This document shows positions 1 to 8,907 of a stretch of DNA of 64,000 bases, piece after piece. Each line of letters starts with the position of its first letter. The stretch's first letter is position 1. The notes beneath the pieces are model-generated. The model was not told the origin of the DNA and made no database searches. It saw nothing but the letters and a program-made list of their open reading frames with translations. A program made the translations under genes and the position numbers. Source of the stretch: Taklimakanibacter albus (lineage in GTDB: Bacteria > Pseudomonadota > Alphaproteobacteria > Rhizobiales > Aestuariivirgaceae); the NCBI RefSeq assembly GCF_016595235.1, contig NZ_JAENHL010000008.1, forward strand, positions 2,018,914 to 2,082,913, written 5' to 3'.

Positions 1-32
1 GGAGGGGGAGAGGGGATAAACTCCAGAGCTTG

Positions 33-977
33 ATGAGCATGACGCATAAACACAACCACACTATCCATCAGTGCCATTTCGGCTGGTCCAATGCCAACCA
101 GCCGGTGGTCAAGATCGCGCCCGGGGAATCGATCGAATTCGATCCGCTCGACAGCTCCGGCGGCCAGATCACGCCGCAATCGACGCTGGCCAATCTGAGC
201 CAGCTCGATTTCGGCAAGGTCAATCCGGTCGCGGGCCCCGTCTATATCGACGGGGCCGAGCCCGGCGATGCGATCAAGGTGACGCTGCTCTCCTTCACGC
301 CTTCCGGCTGGGGGTGGACCGCGAATATTCCGGGCTTCGGGCTCCTCGCCGATCAGTTCAAGGACCCGGCGCTGCATATCTGGAAATATGATCCCTCGAC
401 CCTCGCCCCGGCGATGTATGGCCCGGGCGGGCGGGTGCCGCTGAAACCTTTCTGCGGCACGATCGGCCTGGCGCCGGCCGAGCCCGGCACACATTCGATC
501 GTGCCGCCCCGGCGCATGGGCGGCAATATGGACATCCGCGACCTCTCGGCCGGCACCGAGCTGTATCTGCCGGTCGAGGTGAAAGGCGGATTGTTCAGCG
601 TCGGCGACACCCATGCGACGCAAGGCGACGGTGAAGTCTGCGGCACGGCGATCGAAAGCCCGTGCAAGGTCGCCGCCAAGTTCGAGCTGATCAAAGGCGC
701 CCATCTCGCCTTCCCGCGTTTCACGACGCCGGGCCCGGTATCGCGCCATCTCGATAGCAAAGGCTACGAGGTTACGACTGGTATCGGTCCCGATCTCTTC
801 GAAGGTGCCAGGCAAGCGGTGATGGGCATGGTCGATCTCCTCACCAAACGCCACAAGATGAGCGCCGTCGAAGCCTATATGCTGTGCTCGGTCTGCGCCG
901 ATCTCCGGATCAGCGAAATCGTCGACATGCCGAACTGGGTCGTCTCGCTCTATTTCCCGCGCGTCGTGTTTGAATGA
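33..977 (+). CDS. acetamidase/formamidase family amidohydrolase
   Basis: A protein of about 314 aa of the FmdA/AmdA family, which hydrolyses formamide or short aliphatic amides to the acid and ammonia in the cytoplasm. Family features seen include GPVYIDGAEPGD near residue 75, RRMGGNMDIRDL near 160 and GDTHATQGDGEVCG near 195, the last rich in the family's Asp and His residues. There is no signal peptide. TTG at 30, ATG at 33 and ATG at 39 are in frame with no clear SD, so the start is uncertain by three codons. The stop overlaps the next ATG by 4 bp (ATGA), which ties it to the peptide-type ABC ATPases; their permeases and binding protein are presumably left of the window. The substrate cannot be read from the sequence. 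Confidence 0.88.
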   Translation: MSMTHKHNHTIHQCHFGWSNANQPVVKIAPGESIEFDPLDSSGGQITPQSTLANLSQLDFGKVNPVAGPVYIDGAEPGDAIKVTLLSFTPSGWGWTANIPGFGLLADQFKDPALHIWKYDPSTLAPAMYGPGGRVPLKPFCGTIGLAPAEPGTHSIVPPRRMGGNMDIRDLSAGTELYLPVEVKGGLFSVGDTHATQGDGEVCGTAIESPCKVAAKFELIKGAHLAFPRFTTPGPVSRHLDSKGYEVTTGIGPDLFEGARQAVMGMVDLLTKRHKMSAVEAYMLCSVCADLRISEIVDMPNWVVSLYFPRVVFE

Positions 978-1948
978 CGGAGACGAAGCCGGCACTCCTC
1001 TCCGTCCGGGGCCTCTCGATCGGCTTCGCGACGGAAGAGGGGCCGATCCGGGTGGTCGAGGATGTCTCCTTCACGGTCGCCGCCGGCGAGACCATGGGCC
1101 TTGTCGGTGAATCGGGCTGCGGCAAAAGCGTCACGGCGCAGACCATCATGCGGTTGTTGCCCTCGCCGCCGTCGCGCATCGAAGCAGGCAGCATCGATTT
1201 CGACGGCCAGGACCTGGCGCAAGCCGACGAGGCGGCGATGCGCAGGATCCGCGGCGACAAGATCGCCATGATCTTCCAGGAGCCGATGACGAGCCTCAAC
1301 CCGACCATGACGATCGGCGAGCAGATCGGCGAGGTGCTGCTGCTGCACCGTGGTCTCAGAGCCCGTGATGCCAGGCCCAAGGTGTTCGAGATGCTGACGC
1401 AAGTCGGCATCGGCCGGCCGGAGAAACGTTACGCCCAATATCCGCATGAATTGTCGGGCGGCTTGCGCCAGCGGGTGATGATCGCCATGGCGCTGATCTG
1501 CGGGCCGAAGCTCCTCATCGCCGATGAGCCGACCACGGCGCTCGACGTCACGATCCAGGCGCAGATCCTCGAATTGATGCAGGCGCTGCAGCGCGAGAGC
1601 CGGATCGCGACCCTGCTCATCACCCATGATCTCGGCGTGGTCGAGGAGATGTGCGACCATGTCGTCGTGATGTATGCCGGGCGTATCGCCGAAAAGGCGC
1701 CGGCGAAAGAGCTGTTCGCCAATCCGCGCCATCCTTACACCGCCGGCCTCCTCGCCGCGGCGCCGCGCAATGCCAAGCGTGGCCAGACGCTCATCACCAT
1801 TCCGGGCACGGTGCCGCCGCCCGGCAAACGCGGCCAAGGCTGCAGCTTCGCCGAGCGCTGTGTCCGGGCCCTGCCGCGCTGCCGGCAGGATGTGCCGCCG
1901 CTCACCGGCGACGGTCATCTCGCCGCCTGCTGGAATCCGGTGCCATGA
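974..1948 (+). CDS. peptide/nickel-type ABC transporter ATP-binding protein (DppD/OppD-like)
   Basis: A 324-aa ATPase of the oligopeptide/dipeptide/nickel importer family. It has Walker A GESGCGKS at residues 45-52, a signature LSGGLRQRV near 157, Walker B LLIADEP near 177, an H-loop ITHDLG, and the C-terminal Opp/Dpp extension with a Cys cluster (GCSFAERC...C) known from this family to hold an iron-sulfur centre. It would energise import of small peptides, amides or similar solutes as a heterodimer with the next gene. It begins by ATGA overlap with the amidohydrolase, suggesting that the imported compound is an amide or a peptide-like molecule (inference). The permeases are not in the window. 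Confidence 0.93.
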   Translation: MTETKPALLSVRGLSIGFATEEGPIRVVEDVSFTVAAGETMGLVGESGCGKSVTAQTIMRLLPSPPSRIEAGSIDFDGQDLAQADEAAMRRIRGDKIAMIFQEPMTSLNPTMTIGEQIGEVLLLHRGLRARDARPKVFEMLTQVGIGRPEKRYAQYPHELSGGLRQRVMIAMALICGPKLLIADEPTTALDVTIQAQILELMQALQRESRIATLLITHDLGVVEEMCDHVVVMYAGRIAEKAPAKELFANPRHPYTAGLLAAAPRNAKRGQTLITIPGTVPPPGKRGQGCSFAERCVRALPRCRQDVPPLTGDGHLAACWNPVP

Positions 1949-2904
1949 CCGGCCGTCCGCTCCTCACAGCCGAGAACCTGGTCAAGCATTACAAGGCGCG
2001 CGATGGCGACGGGCTCGCGCGTGCCGTCGACGGCGTCAGCCTCATGCTCAGAAAAGGCGAGACTCTCGGCATTGTCGGGGAATCGGGTTGCGGCAAGTCG
2101 ACCCTGGCGCGCCTCGTGCTGCGCCTGATCGAGCCAACCTCGGGACGGGTGCTGCTCGATGGCGAGGATATACTGGCGCTCAAGCCGGGCGCCTTGCGCA
2201 GAAGGCGGCGCGACATGCAGATCGTGTTCCAGGATCCCTTCGCCTCGCTCGATCCGCGCATGTCGGTGGGCCGGATCATCGCCGAGCCGCTCGATATTCA
2301 TAACGTCGGCTCGCCGCAGGAGCGCCAGCGCAAGGTCGAGGATCTGCTCCTCATGGTCGGCCTCGACCGCTCGGCGCTCGACCGCTATCCGCATGAATTC
2401 TCCGGCGGCCAGCGCCAGCGCATCGGCATCGCCCGGGCCATCGCGCTCGAGCCCAAGCTCCTCGTTCTTGATGAGCCGGTCTCGGCGCTCGACGTGTCGA
2501 TCCAGTCGCAGATCCTCAATCTGCTGATCGACCTCAAATCGCGCCTCGACCTTTCCTATATCTTCATCTCGCATGACCTCTCGGTCGTCGAGCATGTGAG
2601 CGACCGGGTGCTGGTCATGTATCTCGGCCGCATCGTCGAGGAAGGCACGGCGACGCAAGTGCTGCGCCAGCCCCGCCATCCCTATACCGAGGCGCTGGTT
2701 TCGGCGGTGCCCGGCGCCAAGAAAGGTCCGCGTATCGTGCTCAAGGGCGACCCGCCCTCACCCGAAGCGGTGCCGGCGGGCTGCCGCTTCCATCCGCGCT
2801 GCCCGAAGGTCATGGACATCTGCCGGCATACGCCGCCACCGTCCATCGCCCAAGGCGGCAGCGCCCGGGCGGAATGCCATCTCTATGGGCCTCGGCCGGG
2901 CTGA
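1945..2904 (+). CDS. peptide/nickel-type ABC transporter ATP-binding protein (DppF/OppF-like)
   Basis: A 319-aa partner ATPase of the preceding gene. Walker A is GESGCGKS at residues 45-52, the signature is FSGGQRQRIGIARA, Walker B is LLVLDEPVSALD, and the C-terminal Opp/Dpp extension contains GCRFHPRCPKVMDIC. The frame is open far upstream, but the ATG at 1945 gives the usual N terminus and a 4-bp ATGA overlap with the upstream stop, so that start is chosen. It is the last gene of this operon; the next gene, an Rrf2 regulator, follows after a 39-bp gap that contains a perfect palindrome. Confidence 0.93.
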   Translation: MTGRPLLTAENLVKHYKARDGDGLARAVDGVSLMLRKGETLGIVGESGCGKSTLARLVLRLIEPTSGRVLLDGEDILALKPGALRRRRRDMQIVFQDPFASLDPRMSVGRIIAEPLDIHNVGSPQERQRKVEDLLLMVGLDRSALDRYPHEFSGGQRQRIGIARAIALEPKLLVLDEPVSALDVSIQSQILNLLIDLKSRLDLSYIFISHDLSVVEHVSDRVLVMYLGRIVEEGTATQVLRQPRHPYTEALVSAVPGAKKGPRIVLKGDPPSPEAVPAGCRFHPRCPKVMDICRHTPPPSIAQGGSARAECHLYGPRPG

Positions 2905-2913
2905 ATGATTTTA

Positions 2914-2925
2914 TTTACGCGTAAA
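2914..2925. promoter_or_regulatory. 12-bp perfect palindrome, candidate operator for the Rrf2 gene
   Basis: TTTACGCGTAAA reads identically on both strands and lies 18 bp before the Rrf2 start codon, in an AT-rich pocket between two GC-rich genes. Its place fits autoregulation by the Rrf2 protein, but nothing in the sequence proves which protein binds it. Confidence 0.45.
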
Positions 2926-2943
2926 ATGCTTTAGGTAACTGTC

Positions 2944-3393
2944 ATGATCTCACGCCAAGCCAAATATGCACTGCGCGCCCTCATCGCGCTGTCACGCATC
3001 ACGCCAGGAAGTGCGGCCCAGACCTCCGATATCGCCACGACCGAGAAGATCCCGAAGAAGTTCCTTGAGCAGATCCTGCTGCGCCTGAAAAACCAGGGCA
3101 TGGTGCAGAGCCGGCGCGGCAATCGCGGCGGCTATGCGCTGCTCAAGCCCGCTTCCGAGATCACCTTCGCGCAGGTGCTGCGCACCATCGACGGGCCGAT
3201 CGCGCCGCTGCCTTGCCTCAGCATCATCGCCTATGCGCGCTGCGAGGACTGCAAGGACGAGTTTACCTGCGAGATCCGCAAGGTCTTCGCCCGAGTCATC
3301 GAGCCGACCCGCCAGGTGCTGGAGCGCACCACGATCGCCGATGCCGCCGCCGGACGCGCCATCGATCTGGAATCCCTGCCGCAAATGGCGTGA
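2944..3393 (+). CDS. Rrf2 family transcriptional regulator
   Basis: A 149-aa winged-helix protein of the Rrf2 family (IscR, NsrR, RirA, CymR relatives). It opens with MISRQAKYALRALIAL and carries the wing motif SRRGNRGGYAL at residues 56-66. Four cysteines at 91, 100, 103 and 109 (C-x8-C-x2-C-x5-C) sit where family members hold an Fe-S cluster, although the spacing is unlike IscR. It lies directly upstream of a small protein and the sulfate importer on the same strand, so control of sulfur uptake in response to sulfur or Fe-S status is a reasonable inference. Whether a cluster is bound is not shown by the sequence. Confidence 0.9.
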   Translation: MISRQAKYALRALIALSRITPGSAAQTSDIATTEKIPKKFLEQILLRLKNQGMVQSRRGNRGGYALLKPASEITFAQVLRTIDGPIAPLPCLSIIAYARCEDCKDEFTCEIRKVFARVIEPTRQVLERTTIADAAAGRAIDLESLPQMA

Positions 3394-3547
3394 TTTTTCA
3401 GACTCACGATCTTTTTAAAGAACGATCGTCCGGTTTTTAGGACGTAATATCCTGATTTCGTTGAGAAAAATTTGTTACTGATGTATTGCTTGACTAATTC
3501 TATAAAGCCAGTAGAGATTATCGTGTTCACCGCTGAGGAGAAATCCG
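3394..3547 (+). promoter_or_regulatory. AT-rich leader of the sulfate-uptake operon
   Basis: 154 bp without a gene, clearly more AT-rich than its surroundings. It contains an imperfect dyad AGGA-N7-TCCT at 3439-3453, a TTGACT near 3489 that could be a -35 box, and a strong SD (GAGGAG) just before the small gene at 3548. Probably the promoter and regulator site of the small gene and sbp. No perfect long operator is visible. Confidence 0.4.
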
Positions 3548-3736
3548 ATGGCCTCTATCAAATCTTTTCTGCCGTTCTGGCGGCATAAGGCCTCCGCTCC
3601 CGAAAGCGAGGCCATCATGGCCCCGCCCGACGACTTCGGCACGGCTTGCGGTTTCGAGCTCCAGTTCGACCGCTTGATGGACGACCCGACCGCGCCGCGC
3701 GACGCATTGTTCCCCATCCGCAGCTGTCGGGCCTGA
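3548..3736 (+). CDS. small hypothetical protein preceding the sulfate importer
   Basis: A 62-aa protein of no family that I recognise. The ATG follows GAGGAG at ideal spacing (about 7 nt), the best SD in this part of the window, which argues that it is translated. The N terminus is basic with aromatic residues (MASIKSFLPFWRHK), the middle is acidic, and two cysteines lie at residue 34 and near the C terminus (CRA). There is no convincing membrane segment or signal peptide. It sits between the Rrf2 gene and sbp, same strand, 121 bp before sbp. A leader or regulatory peptide for sulfur uptake is possible but unproven. Confidence 0.6.
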   Translation: MASIKSFLPFWRHKASAPESEAIMAPPDDFGTACGFELQFDRLMDDPTAPRDALFPIRSCRA

Positions 3737-3857
3737 TTTCAGCCTGCCCCGGGGTTGCCCCGGAACCTCCAAATCCTCTGAACGTTGCCGCTTAAGGTGC
3801 AATTCCATGCGCCTTGAACCGGCGAAGCTTTGACTAACTCAAACAAGGAGTAAGCTC

Positions 3858-4859
3858 ATGTTTCGACGTACATTCCTCGCCTTTGCCGCTGTGTCGGCAC
3901 TGTTTTCGACCGCAGCGCTCGCCGACAGCGAGCTCCTCAATGTCTCCTATGATCCGACCCGCGAGCTCTATCAGGAGCTGAACACGGCCTTCGCCAAGGA
4001 CTGGCAGGCCAAGACCGGCGAGGCGATCACCATCCAGCAGTCGCATGGCGGATCGGGCAAGCAGGCGCGCGCCGTCATCGACGGTCTCGAAGCCGATGTG
4101 GTGACGCTGGCGCTCGCCTATGACATCGACGCCATCGCCAAGAAGGGCCTGATCGCCGCCGACTGGCAGAAGCGGCTCGCCGACAACAGCTCGCCCTATA
4201 CCTCGACCATCGTCTTCCTGGTGCGCAAGGGCAATCCCAAGGGCATCAAGGACTGGTCCGATCTGACCAAGCAAGGCGTGCAGGTGATCACGCCCAACCC
4301 GAAGACCTCCGGCGGCGCCCGCTGGAACTATCTGGCCGCCTGGGCCTATGCGCTGCACAAGAACAACAAGGATGAGGCTGCGGCGCGCACCTTCGTCGCC
4401 GATCTCTACCGCAACGTGCCGGTTCTCGACACGGGTGCCCGCGGCTCGACCGTCACGTTCGTCGAGCGCGGCATTGGCGACGTGCTGCTCGCCTGGGAGA
4501 ATGAAGCCTTCCTGGCGCTGAAGGAATTCGGCAATGACAAGTTCGAGATCGTCGTGCCGAGCGAGAGCATCCTGGCCGAGCCGCCGGTGACCGTCGTCGA
4601 CAAGGTCGTCGATGCGAAGGGCACCCGCAAGCAGGCCGAAGCCTATCTGAACTTCCTCTATACGCCGGAAGCCCAGGAGATCGTGGCCAAGAACTTCTAC
4701 CGTCCGCGCGACGCCGCGGTCGCGGCGAAGTACAAGGACGCCTTCCCGAAGATCTCGCTCTTCACCATCGACGATGAATTCGGCGGCTGGAAGAAGGCGC
4801 AGGAAACCCACTTCGCCGATGGCGGCATCTTCGACCAGATCTACAAGCCGAGCAATTGA
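3858..4859 (+). CDS. sbp: sulfate/thiosulfate ABC transporter substrate-binding protein
   Basis: A 333-aa periplasmic binding protein with a clear Sec signal peptide ([22 protein letters not shown], cleavage before DSELL). The mature start [17 protein letters not shown] and the segment [21 protein letters not shown] are hallmarks of the Sbp/CysP family; the Ser/Gly loop lies where sulfate is bound without counter-ions. The segment [16 protein letters not shown] is also typical. SD AAGGAG lies 9 nt before the ATG. It is the first transport gene of sbp-cysT-cysW-cysA and is separated from cysT by a 151-bp repeat element. It delivers sulfate or thiosulfate to CysTW. Confidence 0.95.
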   Translation: MFRRTFLAFAAVSALFSTAALADSELLNVSYDPTRELYQELNTAFAKDWQAKTGEAITIQQSHGGSGKQARAVIDGLEADVVTLALAYDIDAIAKKGLIAADWQKRLADNSSPYTSTIVFLVRKGNPKGIKDWSDLTKQGVQVITPNPKTSGGARWNYLAAWAYALHKNNKDEAAARTFVADLYRNVPVLDTGARGSTVTFVERGIGDVLLAWENEAFLALKEFGNDKFEIVVPSESILAEPPVTVVDKVVDAKGTRKQAEAYLNFLYTPEAQEIVAKNFYRPRDAAVAAKYKDAFPKISLFTIDDEFGGWKKAQETHFADGGIFDQIYKPSN

Positions 4860-4880
4860 GGTGGCGCATCTCGATGATAT

Positions 4881-5031
4881 CCCCTCTCCCCCCACGGGGG
4901 AGAGGGTTAGGGTGAGGGGGAACCGGTGGAACAGCTTCCGCCAGAAGCTGCAGAACCTTACCGCCCTGTCCCCCTCACCCTCCCAATGCTTCGCATTGGG
5001 CCCTTCCCTCTCCCCTGAAGGGGACGAGGGT
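4881..5031. repeat. intergenic inverted repeat, family A copy 1 (151 bp)
   Basis: GC-rich element between sbp and cysT. The left arm begins CCCCTCTCCCCCCACGGG and continues TTAGGGTGAGGGGG; the right arm has CCCCCTCACCCTCCCAATG and ends GACGAGGGT. The arms pair with each other and also contain small hairpins, while the middle 50 to 60 bp is not conserved. A second copy of exactly the same length lies at 20765-20915, also just behind a binding-protein gene. Confidence 0.85.
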
Positions 5032-5072
5032 AAAGGTGCGCCTCCCCTCTTCTCTTTGGGCCTGATCCCACA

Positions 5073-5918
5073 GTGACAACTCTCTCCAGCCGATGGCGCA
5101 AGCCGAGCGTGATCCCGGGCTTCGGACTCACGCTCGGTCTCACTTTGATGTGGCTCAGCCTGATCGTGCTGATCCCGCTGTCGGGCCTCGTGCTGAAAGC
5201 GGCGACGCTCGGCTTTTCGGGTTTCTTCGACACGATCTTCACCGCCCGCGTACTCGCCTCGCTCAAGCTCAGCTTCGGCCTGTCGCTCATCGCGGCGGCG
5301 ATCAATCTGGTGCTCGGGCTTCTCATCGCCTGGGTGCTGGTGCGTTACGAATTTCCGCTGCGCCGCATCTTAAGCGCCATGGTCGACATTCCTTTCGCGC
5401 TGCCGACCGCCGTCGCCGGCATCGCGCTCACCAGCCTCTATGCGCCCAATGGGCCGCTGGGCTTCCTCTTCGGACTGATCGGCCTCAAGATCGCCTTTAC
5501 ACCGCTCGGCATTCTCGTCGCCCTCATCTTCATCGGTCTGCCCTTCGTGGTGCGCACCGTCGAGCCGGTGCTTGCCGATATCGACCAGGCGACCGAGGAA
5601 GCAGCCGCCTGCCTTGGCGCCACGCGTTTCGCCACGTTCCGGCGCATCATCCTGCCGGCGATCCTGCCTGCCCTCCTCACCGGCTTCGCGCTCGCTTTCG
5701 CCCGCGCGGTCGGCGAATATGGCTCGGTGATCTTCATCGCCGGCAATCTGCCGATGGTGTCGGAGATCGCGCCGCTGCTCATCGTCATCAAGCTCGAGGA
5801 ATTCGAATATGAGCAGGCGACCGCCATCGCGGTGGCGATGCTCCTCGCCTCGCTCGCTCTGCTCTTCCTCATCAATGTGCTGCAGGCCTGGGGCCGCAAA
5901 CGCCAGGGAACCGGCTGA
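5073..5918 (+). CDS. cysT: sulfate ABC transporter permease CysT
   Basis: A 281-aa inner-membrane protein with about six hydrophobic segments and the permease EAA loop ([23 protein letters not shown] near residues 172-195) that contacts the ATPase. The N-terminal segment [26 protein letters not shown] is characteristic of CysT/CysU. Translation is read from GTG at 5073; the SD is weak and lies just after the repeat element. With CysW it forms the membrane channel of the sulfate/thiosulfate importer. cysW follows after 5 bp. Confidence 0.94.
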   Translation: MTTLSSRWRKPSVIPGFGLTLGLTLMWLSLIVLIPLSGLVLKAATLGFSGFFDTIFTARVLASLKLSFGLSLIAAAINLVLGLLIAWVLVRYEFPLRRILSAMVDIPFALPTAVAGIALTSLYAPNGPLGFLFGLIGLKIAFTPLGILVALIFIGLPFVVRTVEPVLADIDQATEEAAACLGATRFATFRRIILPAILPALLTGFALAFARAVGEYGSVIFIAGNLPMVSEIAPLLIVIKLEEFEYEQATAIAVAMLLASLALLFLINVLQAWGRKRQGTG

Positions 5919-5923
5919 GATCC

Positions 5924-6733
5924 ATGAACCGCGACCCGCTGCCCATTCGCATCCTGCTCATCGCGCTCGCCTTCCTGGTGATGGCGCTCTTGATCGGGCT
6001 GCCGCTCATCACCGTCTTCGCGCAAGCCCTTTCGAAAGGCTGGGGCGAATATGTCCTGGCGCTGCTCGACAAGACGACGCTGTCGGCCATCCGCCTCACG
6101 CTGATTACGGCGCTCATCTCGGTCACGGTCAATCTCGTCTTCGGCGTGATGGCGGCCTGGGCGATCGCCAAATACGAATTCAGGGGCAAGAGCTTCCTGC
6201 TGACCTTGATCGACCTGCCTTTCTCGGTCTCCCCCGTCATCGCCGGCCTCGTCTTCGTCCTGATGTTCGGGCTGCAAGGCTGGTTCGGCCCGGCGCTGCA
6301 GGGCACCGGAATCAAGATCATCTTCGCGCTGCCGGGCATCGTGCTCGCCACCATGTTCGTGACCTTCCCGTTCGTCGCGCGTGAGCTCATCCCGCTCATG
6401 CAGGAGCAAGGCACCGAAGATGAAGAAGCCGCCGTGTCGCTCGGTGCCTCGGGCTTCCAGACCTTCTTCCTTGTGACCTTGCCCAATATCAAATGGGGCC
6501 TCGTTTATGGCGTGCTGCTCTGCAATGCGCGCGCCATGGGCGAGTTCGGCGCCGTGTCGGTCGTCTCCGGCCATATCCGCGGCAAGACCAACACCATGCC
6601 GCTGCATGTCGAGATCCTCTACAACGAATATAATTTCACTGCCGCCTTTGCCGTCGCCTCCCTCCTGGCGCTACTCGCCTTCGTGACGCTCGCCGCGCAG
6701 AGTCTGCTCGAATGGAAAAAGGGACACGCATGA
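5924..6733 (+). CDS. cysW: sulfate ABC transporter permease CysW
   Basis: A 269-aa membrane protein with six hydrophobic segments. It shows the CysW signatures [12 protein letters not shown] near the N terminus, the EAA loop [23 protein letters not shown], and [35 protein letters not shown] towards the C terminus (here as separate short stretches). It pairs with CysT to form the sulfate channel. Its stop overlaps the cysA ATG by 4 bp, so the two are translationally coupled. Confidence 0.95.
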   Translation: MNRDPLPIRILLIALAFLVMALLIGLPLITVFAQALSKGWGEYVLALLDKTTLSAIRLTLITALISVTVNLVFGVMAAWAIAKYEFRGKSFLLTLIDLPFSVSPVIAGLVFVLMFGLQGWFGPALQGTGIKIIFALPGIVLATMFVTFPFVARELIPLMQEQGTEDEEAAVSLGASGFQTFFLVTLPNIKWGLVYGVLLCNARAMGEFGAVSVVSGHIRGKTNTMPLHVEILYNEYNFTAAFAVASLLALLAFVTLAAQSLLEWKKGHA

Positions 6734-7770
6734 GCATCGACGCCATCGACATCACCAAGGACTTCGACGGCTTCGTCGCCTTGAAGAGCGTGAGCCTGTC
6801 GGTCAATCGCGGCGAGCTGCTGGCGCTGCTCGGCCCCTCGGGCTCGGGCAAGACGACGCTCTTGCGCATCATCGCCGGGCTCGAATGGCCGGATGCCGGC
6901 GATGTCCGCATCGAAGGCAAGAGCGTGCTGCGCGTCAATGCGCGTGAGCGCGGCGTCGGCTTCGTCTTCCAGCATTATGCGCTGTTCCGCCATATGACGG
7001 TGTTCGACAATGTCGCCTTTGGGTTGACGGTGCGAACCCGGCATCTGCGCCCGTCCAAGGCCGATATCGCCAAACGCGTGCATGAATTGCTCGAACTCGT
7101 GCAGATCGAACGCCTGGTCAAACGGTACCCGTCCGAACTGTCAGGCGGCCAGCGGCAGCGGGTGGCGCTGGCGCGGGCGCTCGCCATCGAGCCGATCGTG
7201 CTCCTGCTCGACGAGCCTTTCGGCGCGCTCGACGCCAAGGTGCGCAAGGAATTGCGGCGCTGGCTCCGGCGTCTCAATGAAGAGACCGGCATGACGTCGA
7301 TCTTCGTCACCCACGACCAGGAAGAGGCGATGGAGATCGCCGACCGGGTGGTGGTGATGAGCCAGGGCCGCATCGAGCAGATCGGCAAGCCGGCCGAGAT
7401 CTACGAGAATCCGGCCAATCCCTTCGTCTGCGAATTCCTCGGCAGCGCCAACCGCATCCCGCTCACCTGGGCCGACGGCAAGATGGCGCATCCGGCCATC
7501 GATCTCGACGCGATCACGGTCAGGCCGGCGCTGGTCGGGGCCGAGAATATCTATGTGCGCCCGCATGACATCGACATGGTCAAGGACGCCGCGGGCGTCG
7601 GCACGGTGCGCTTCCTCTCGGTGGTGGGTCCGATCGCGCGCGTCGATGTGGAAGTCGCCGGACTCGAGAAGCCGGTGGAGGTCGATATGCCGGCGCATCG
7701 GCTGACCCGCGCCGGAATCGAAGTCGGCGCACCCGTGCGGCTGACGGCGGTGAAGGGGCATGTGTATTGA
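6730..7770 (+). CDS. cysA: sulfate/thiosulfate import ATP-binding protein CysA
   Basis: A 346-aa ATPase. Walker [10 protein letters not shown] lies near residues 37-45, signature [15 protein letters not shown] near 138, Walker [13 protein letters not shown], and H-loop THDQEEAM. The C-terminal part has a TOBE-like domain with VRPHDID, the feature that separates CysA from generic ATPases. An in-frame ATG lies at 6712, but the ATG at 6730 gives the conserved [12 protein letters not shown] start and the ATGA overlap with cysW. It powers sulfate import and ends 18 bp before the convergent DUF1513 gene. Confidence 0.95.
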   Translation: MSIDAIDITKDFDGFVALKSVSLSVNRGELLALLGPSGSGKTTLLRIIAGLEWPDAGDVRIEGKSVLRVNARERGVGFVFQHYALFRHMTVFDNVAFGLTVRTRHLRPSKADIAKRVHELLELVQIERLVKRYPSELSGGQRQRVALARALAIEPIVLLLDEPFGALDAKVRKELRRWLRRLNEETGMTSIFVTHDQEEAMEIADRVVVMSQGRIEQIGKPAEIYENPANPFVCEFLGSANRIPLTWADGKMAHPAIDLDAITVRPALVGAENIYVRPHDIDMVKDAAGVGTVRFLSVVGPIARVDVEVAGLEKPVEVDMPAHRLTRAGIEVGAPVRLTAVKGHVY

Positions 7771-7788
7771 GGTGAGGCCGGGAAGGCT

Positions 7789-8907
7789 TCACACGTCGAT
7801 CGGCAGCAGGTGATTGTCCCAGATCCACTTCTGCATCTTGTCGCCGGTCACGCGCGCCATAGTCTCCGCGCCTTCGACGTAAGAGCGCACGCCGTCATTG
7901 CCGGAGGTGAGCAGGAAATCGTGGGTTTCGGGAAGGGCGGCCACGCCGCAGACATCGCCCATGCGCTCGGTGGTGAGAAACTCACCCGTGCGCCGGTTCC
8001 ATAAAGCGACACTGCCGCCTTGCGGGCTCGTCGCCGCGACGATGTCCTCTGATTTGTCGAGCGCGATCGAACCGACATAGTTCGACATGCCCATCAGCTC
8101 GACCTCCGGCATTTCGAAGAGGCCGATCTTGCCGTCGGCGCTCACCGTGCCGACGAGCGGCGGCAGATCATTGGGATCACCCTGATACTGGCAGCCGAAC
8201 GCCACGGTTCGGTCCCGCGCCACCGCCATGTGGCGGATCGACAGAGCGCGATAGGGCTGGTGGAGCTGGAGCGCCGCCAGGGTTTGGTCATGCGCCGCCT
8301 CGATGAGCGCGATATTGGGCTGGATGTCGTCCGGGTTCAGCACTTCACGACCCGTTTCCAGCGCGGTGCGCAGGCCGCCATTGGCGACGACCAGCGTCTT
8401 GCCGTCGGGCAGGAAGGCCAGATCATGCGGGCCGATGCCACGCGACGAGATCTCGCCGATGCGGCGATAGGCGTCGCCCGCATCATAGATGCCGAGCAGG
8501 CCGGCGCCGCTCGTTATGTCGTTCTCCGTCGCGTAGAGGAGACGGCCGTCGGGCGTGAAGACGCCATGGCCGTAATAGTGCCGGTCCTTGGCGGCGAGGA
8601 TCGTGCGCGCTTCGCCGCCCTTCGTGGCATCGATGACGGCGAACCAGTTGCCGGGCCGGCGGGCGAAAACGACGATCTCGGAGGAAGCGGGCCGCGCCGT
8701 CGCATCATGGCCGCGGGTGGGGAGAAGGGTGGAAAAGATCTCCTGGCCATCGAGCGAGAACATGGTGGCCGAGGCTTTGCCTTCGGCATCCATGCGGCAG
8801 GAGACATAAAGCGGCGGGCGCCGCGCGGCCGAAGCACGGCCGGGCGCCAGGCCCGCGGCAACAGCGGCCGCCAGGCCTTTCAGGATAGCGCGGCGATCAA
8901 TCACCAT
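7789..8907 (-). CDS. DUF1513 family exported protein (seven-bladed-propeller-like)
   Basis: A 372-aa protein with a Tat-type signal peptide (DRRAILKGLAAAVAAGLAPGRASA). The rest reads as repeated short beta motifs (FTPDGRLLYATEN, FLPDGKTLVVANGG), the pattern of a DUF1513/quinoprotein-type propeller. DUF1513 proteins are found with imelysins and DUF1111 proteins in bacterial iron clusters; their biochemical role is not established. The chosen ATG (8907) overlaps the end of the upstream imelysin-like gene by 11 bp, so it is the last gene of the iron operon. A longer frame upstream would delete the Tat signal and was not used. Confidence 0.88.
   Translation of the reverse strand: MVIDRRAILKGLAAAVAAGLAPGRASAARRPPLYVSCRMDAEGKASATMFSLDGQEIFSTLLPTRGHDATARPASSEIVVFARRPGNWFAVIDATKGGEARTILAAKDRHYYGHGVFTPDGRLLYATENDITSGAGLLGIYDAGDAYRRIGEISSRGIGPHDLAFLPDGKTLVVANGGLRTALETGREVLNPDDIQPNIALIEAAHDQTLAALQLHQPYRALSIRHMAVARDRTVAFGCQYQGDPNDLPPLVGTVSADGKIGLFEMPEVELMGMSNYVGSIALDKSEDIVAATSPQGGSVALWNRRTGEFLTTERMGDVCGVAALPETHDFLLTSGNDGVRSYVEGAETMARVTGDKMQKWIWDNHLLPIDV

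Noticed and set aside
3834-4895. A 353-codon minus-strand open frame across sbp
   Set aside because: It is antisense to a gene with a clear signal peptide and family motifs, and its translation has no recognisable fold; long antisense frames are expected in this high-GC DNA.
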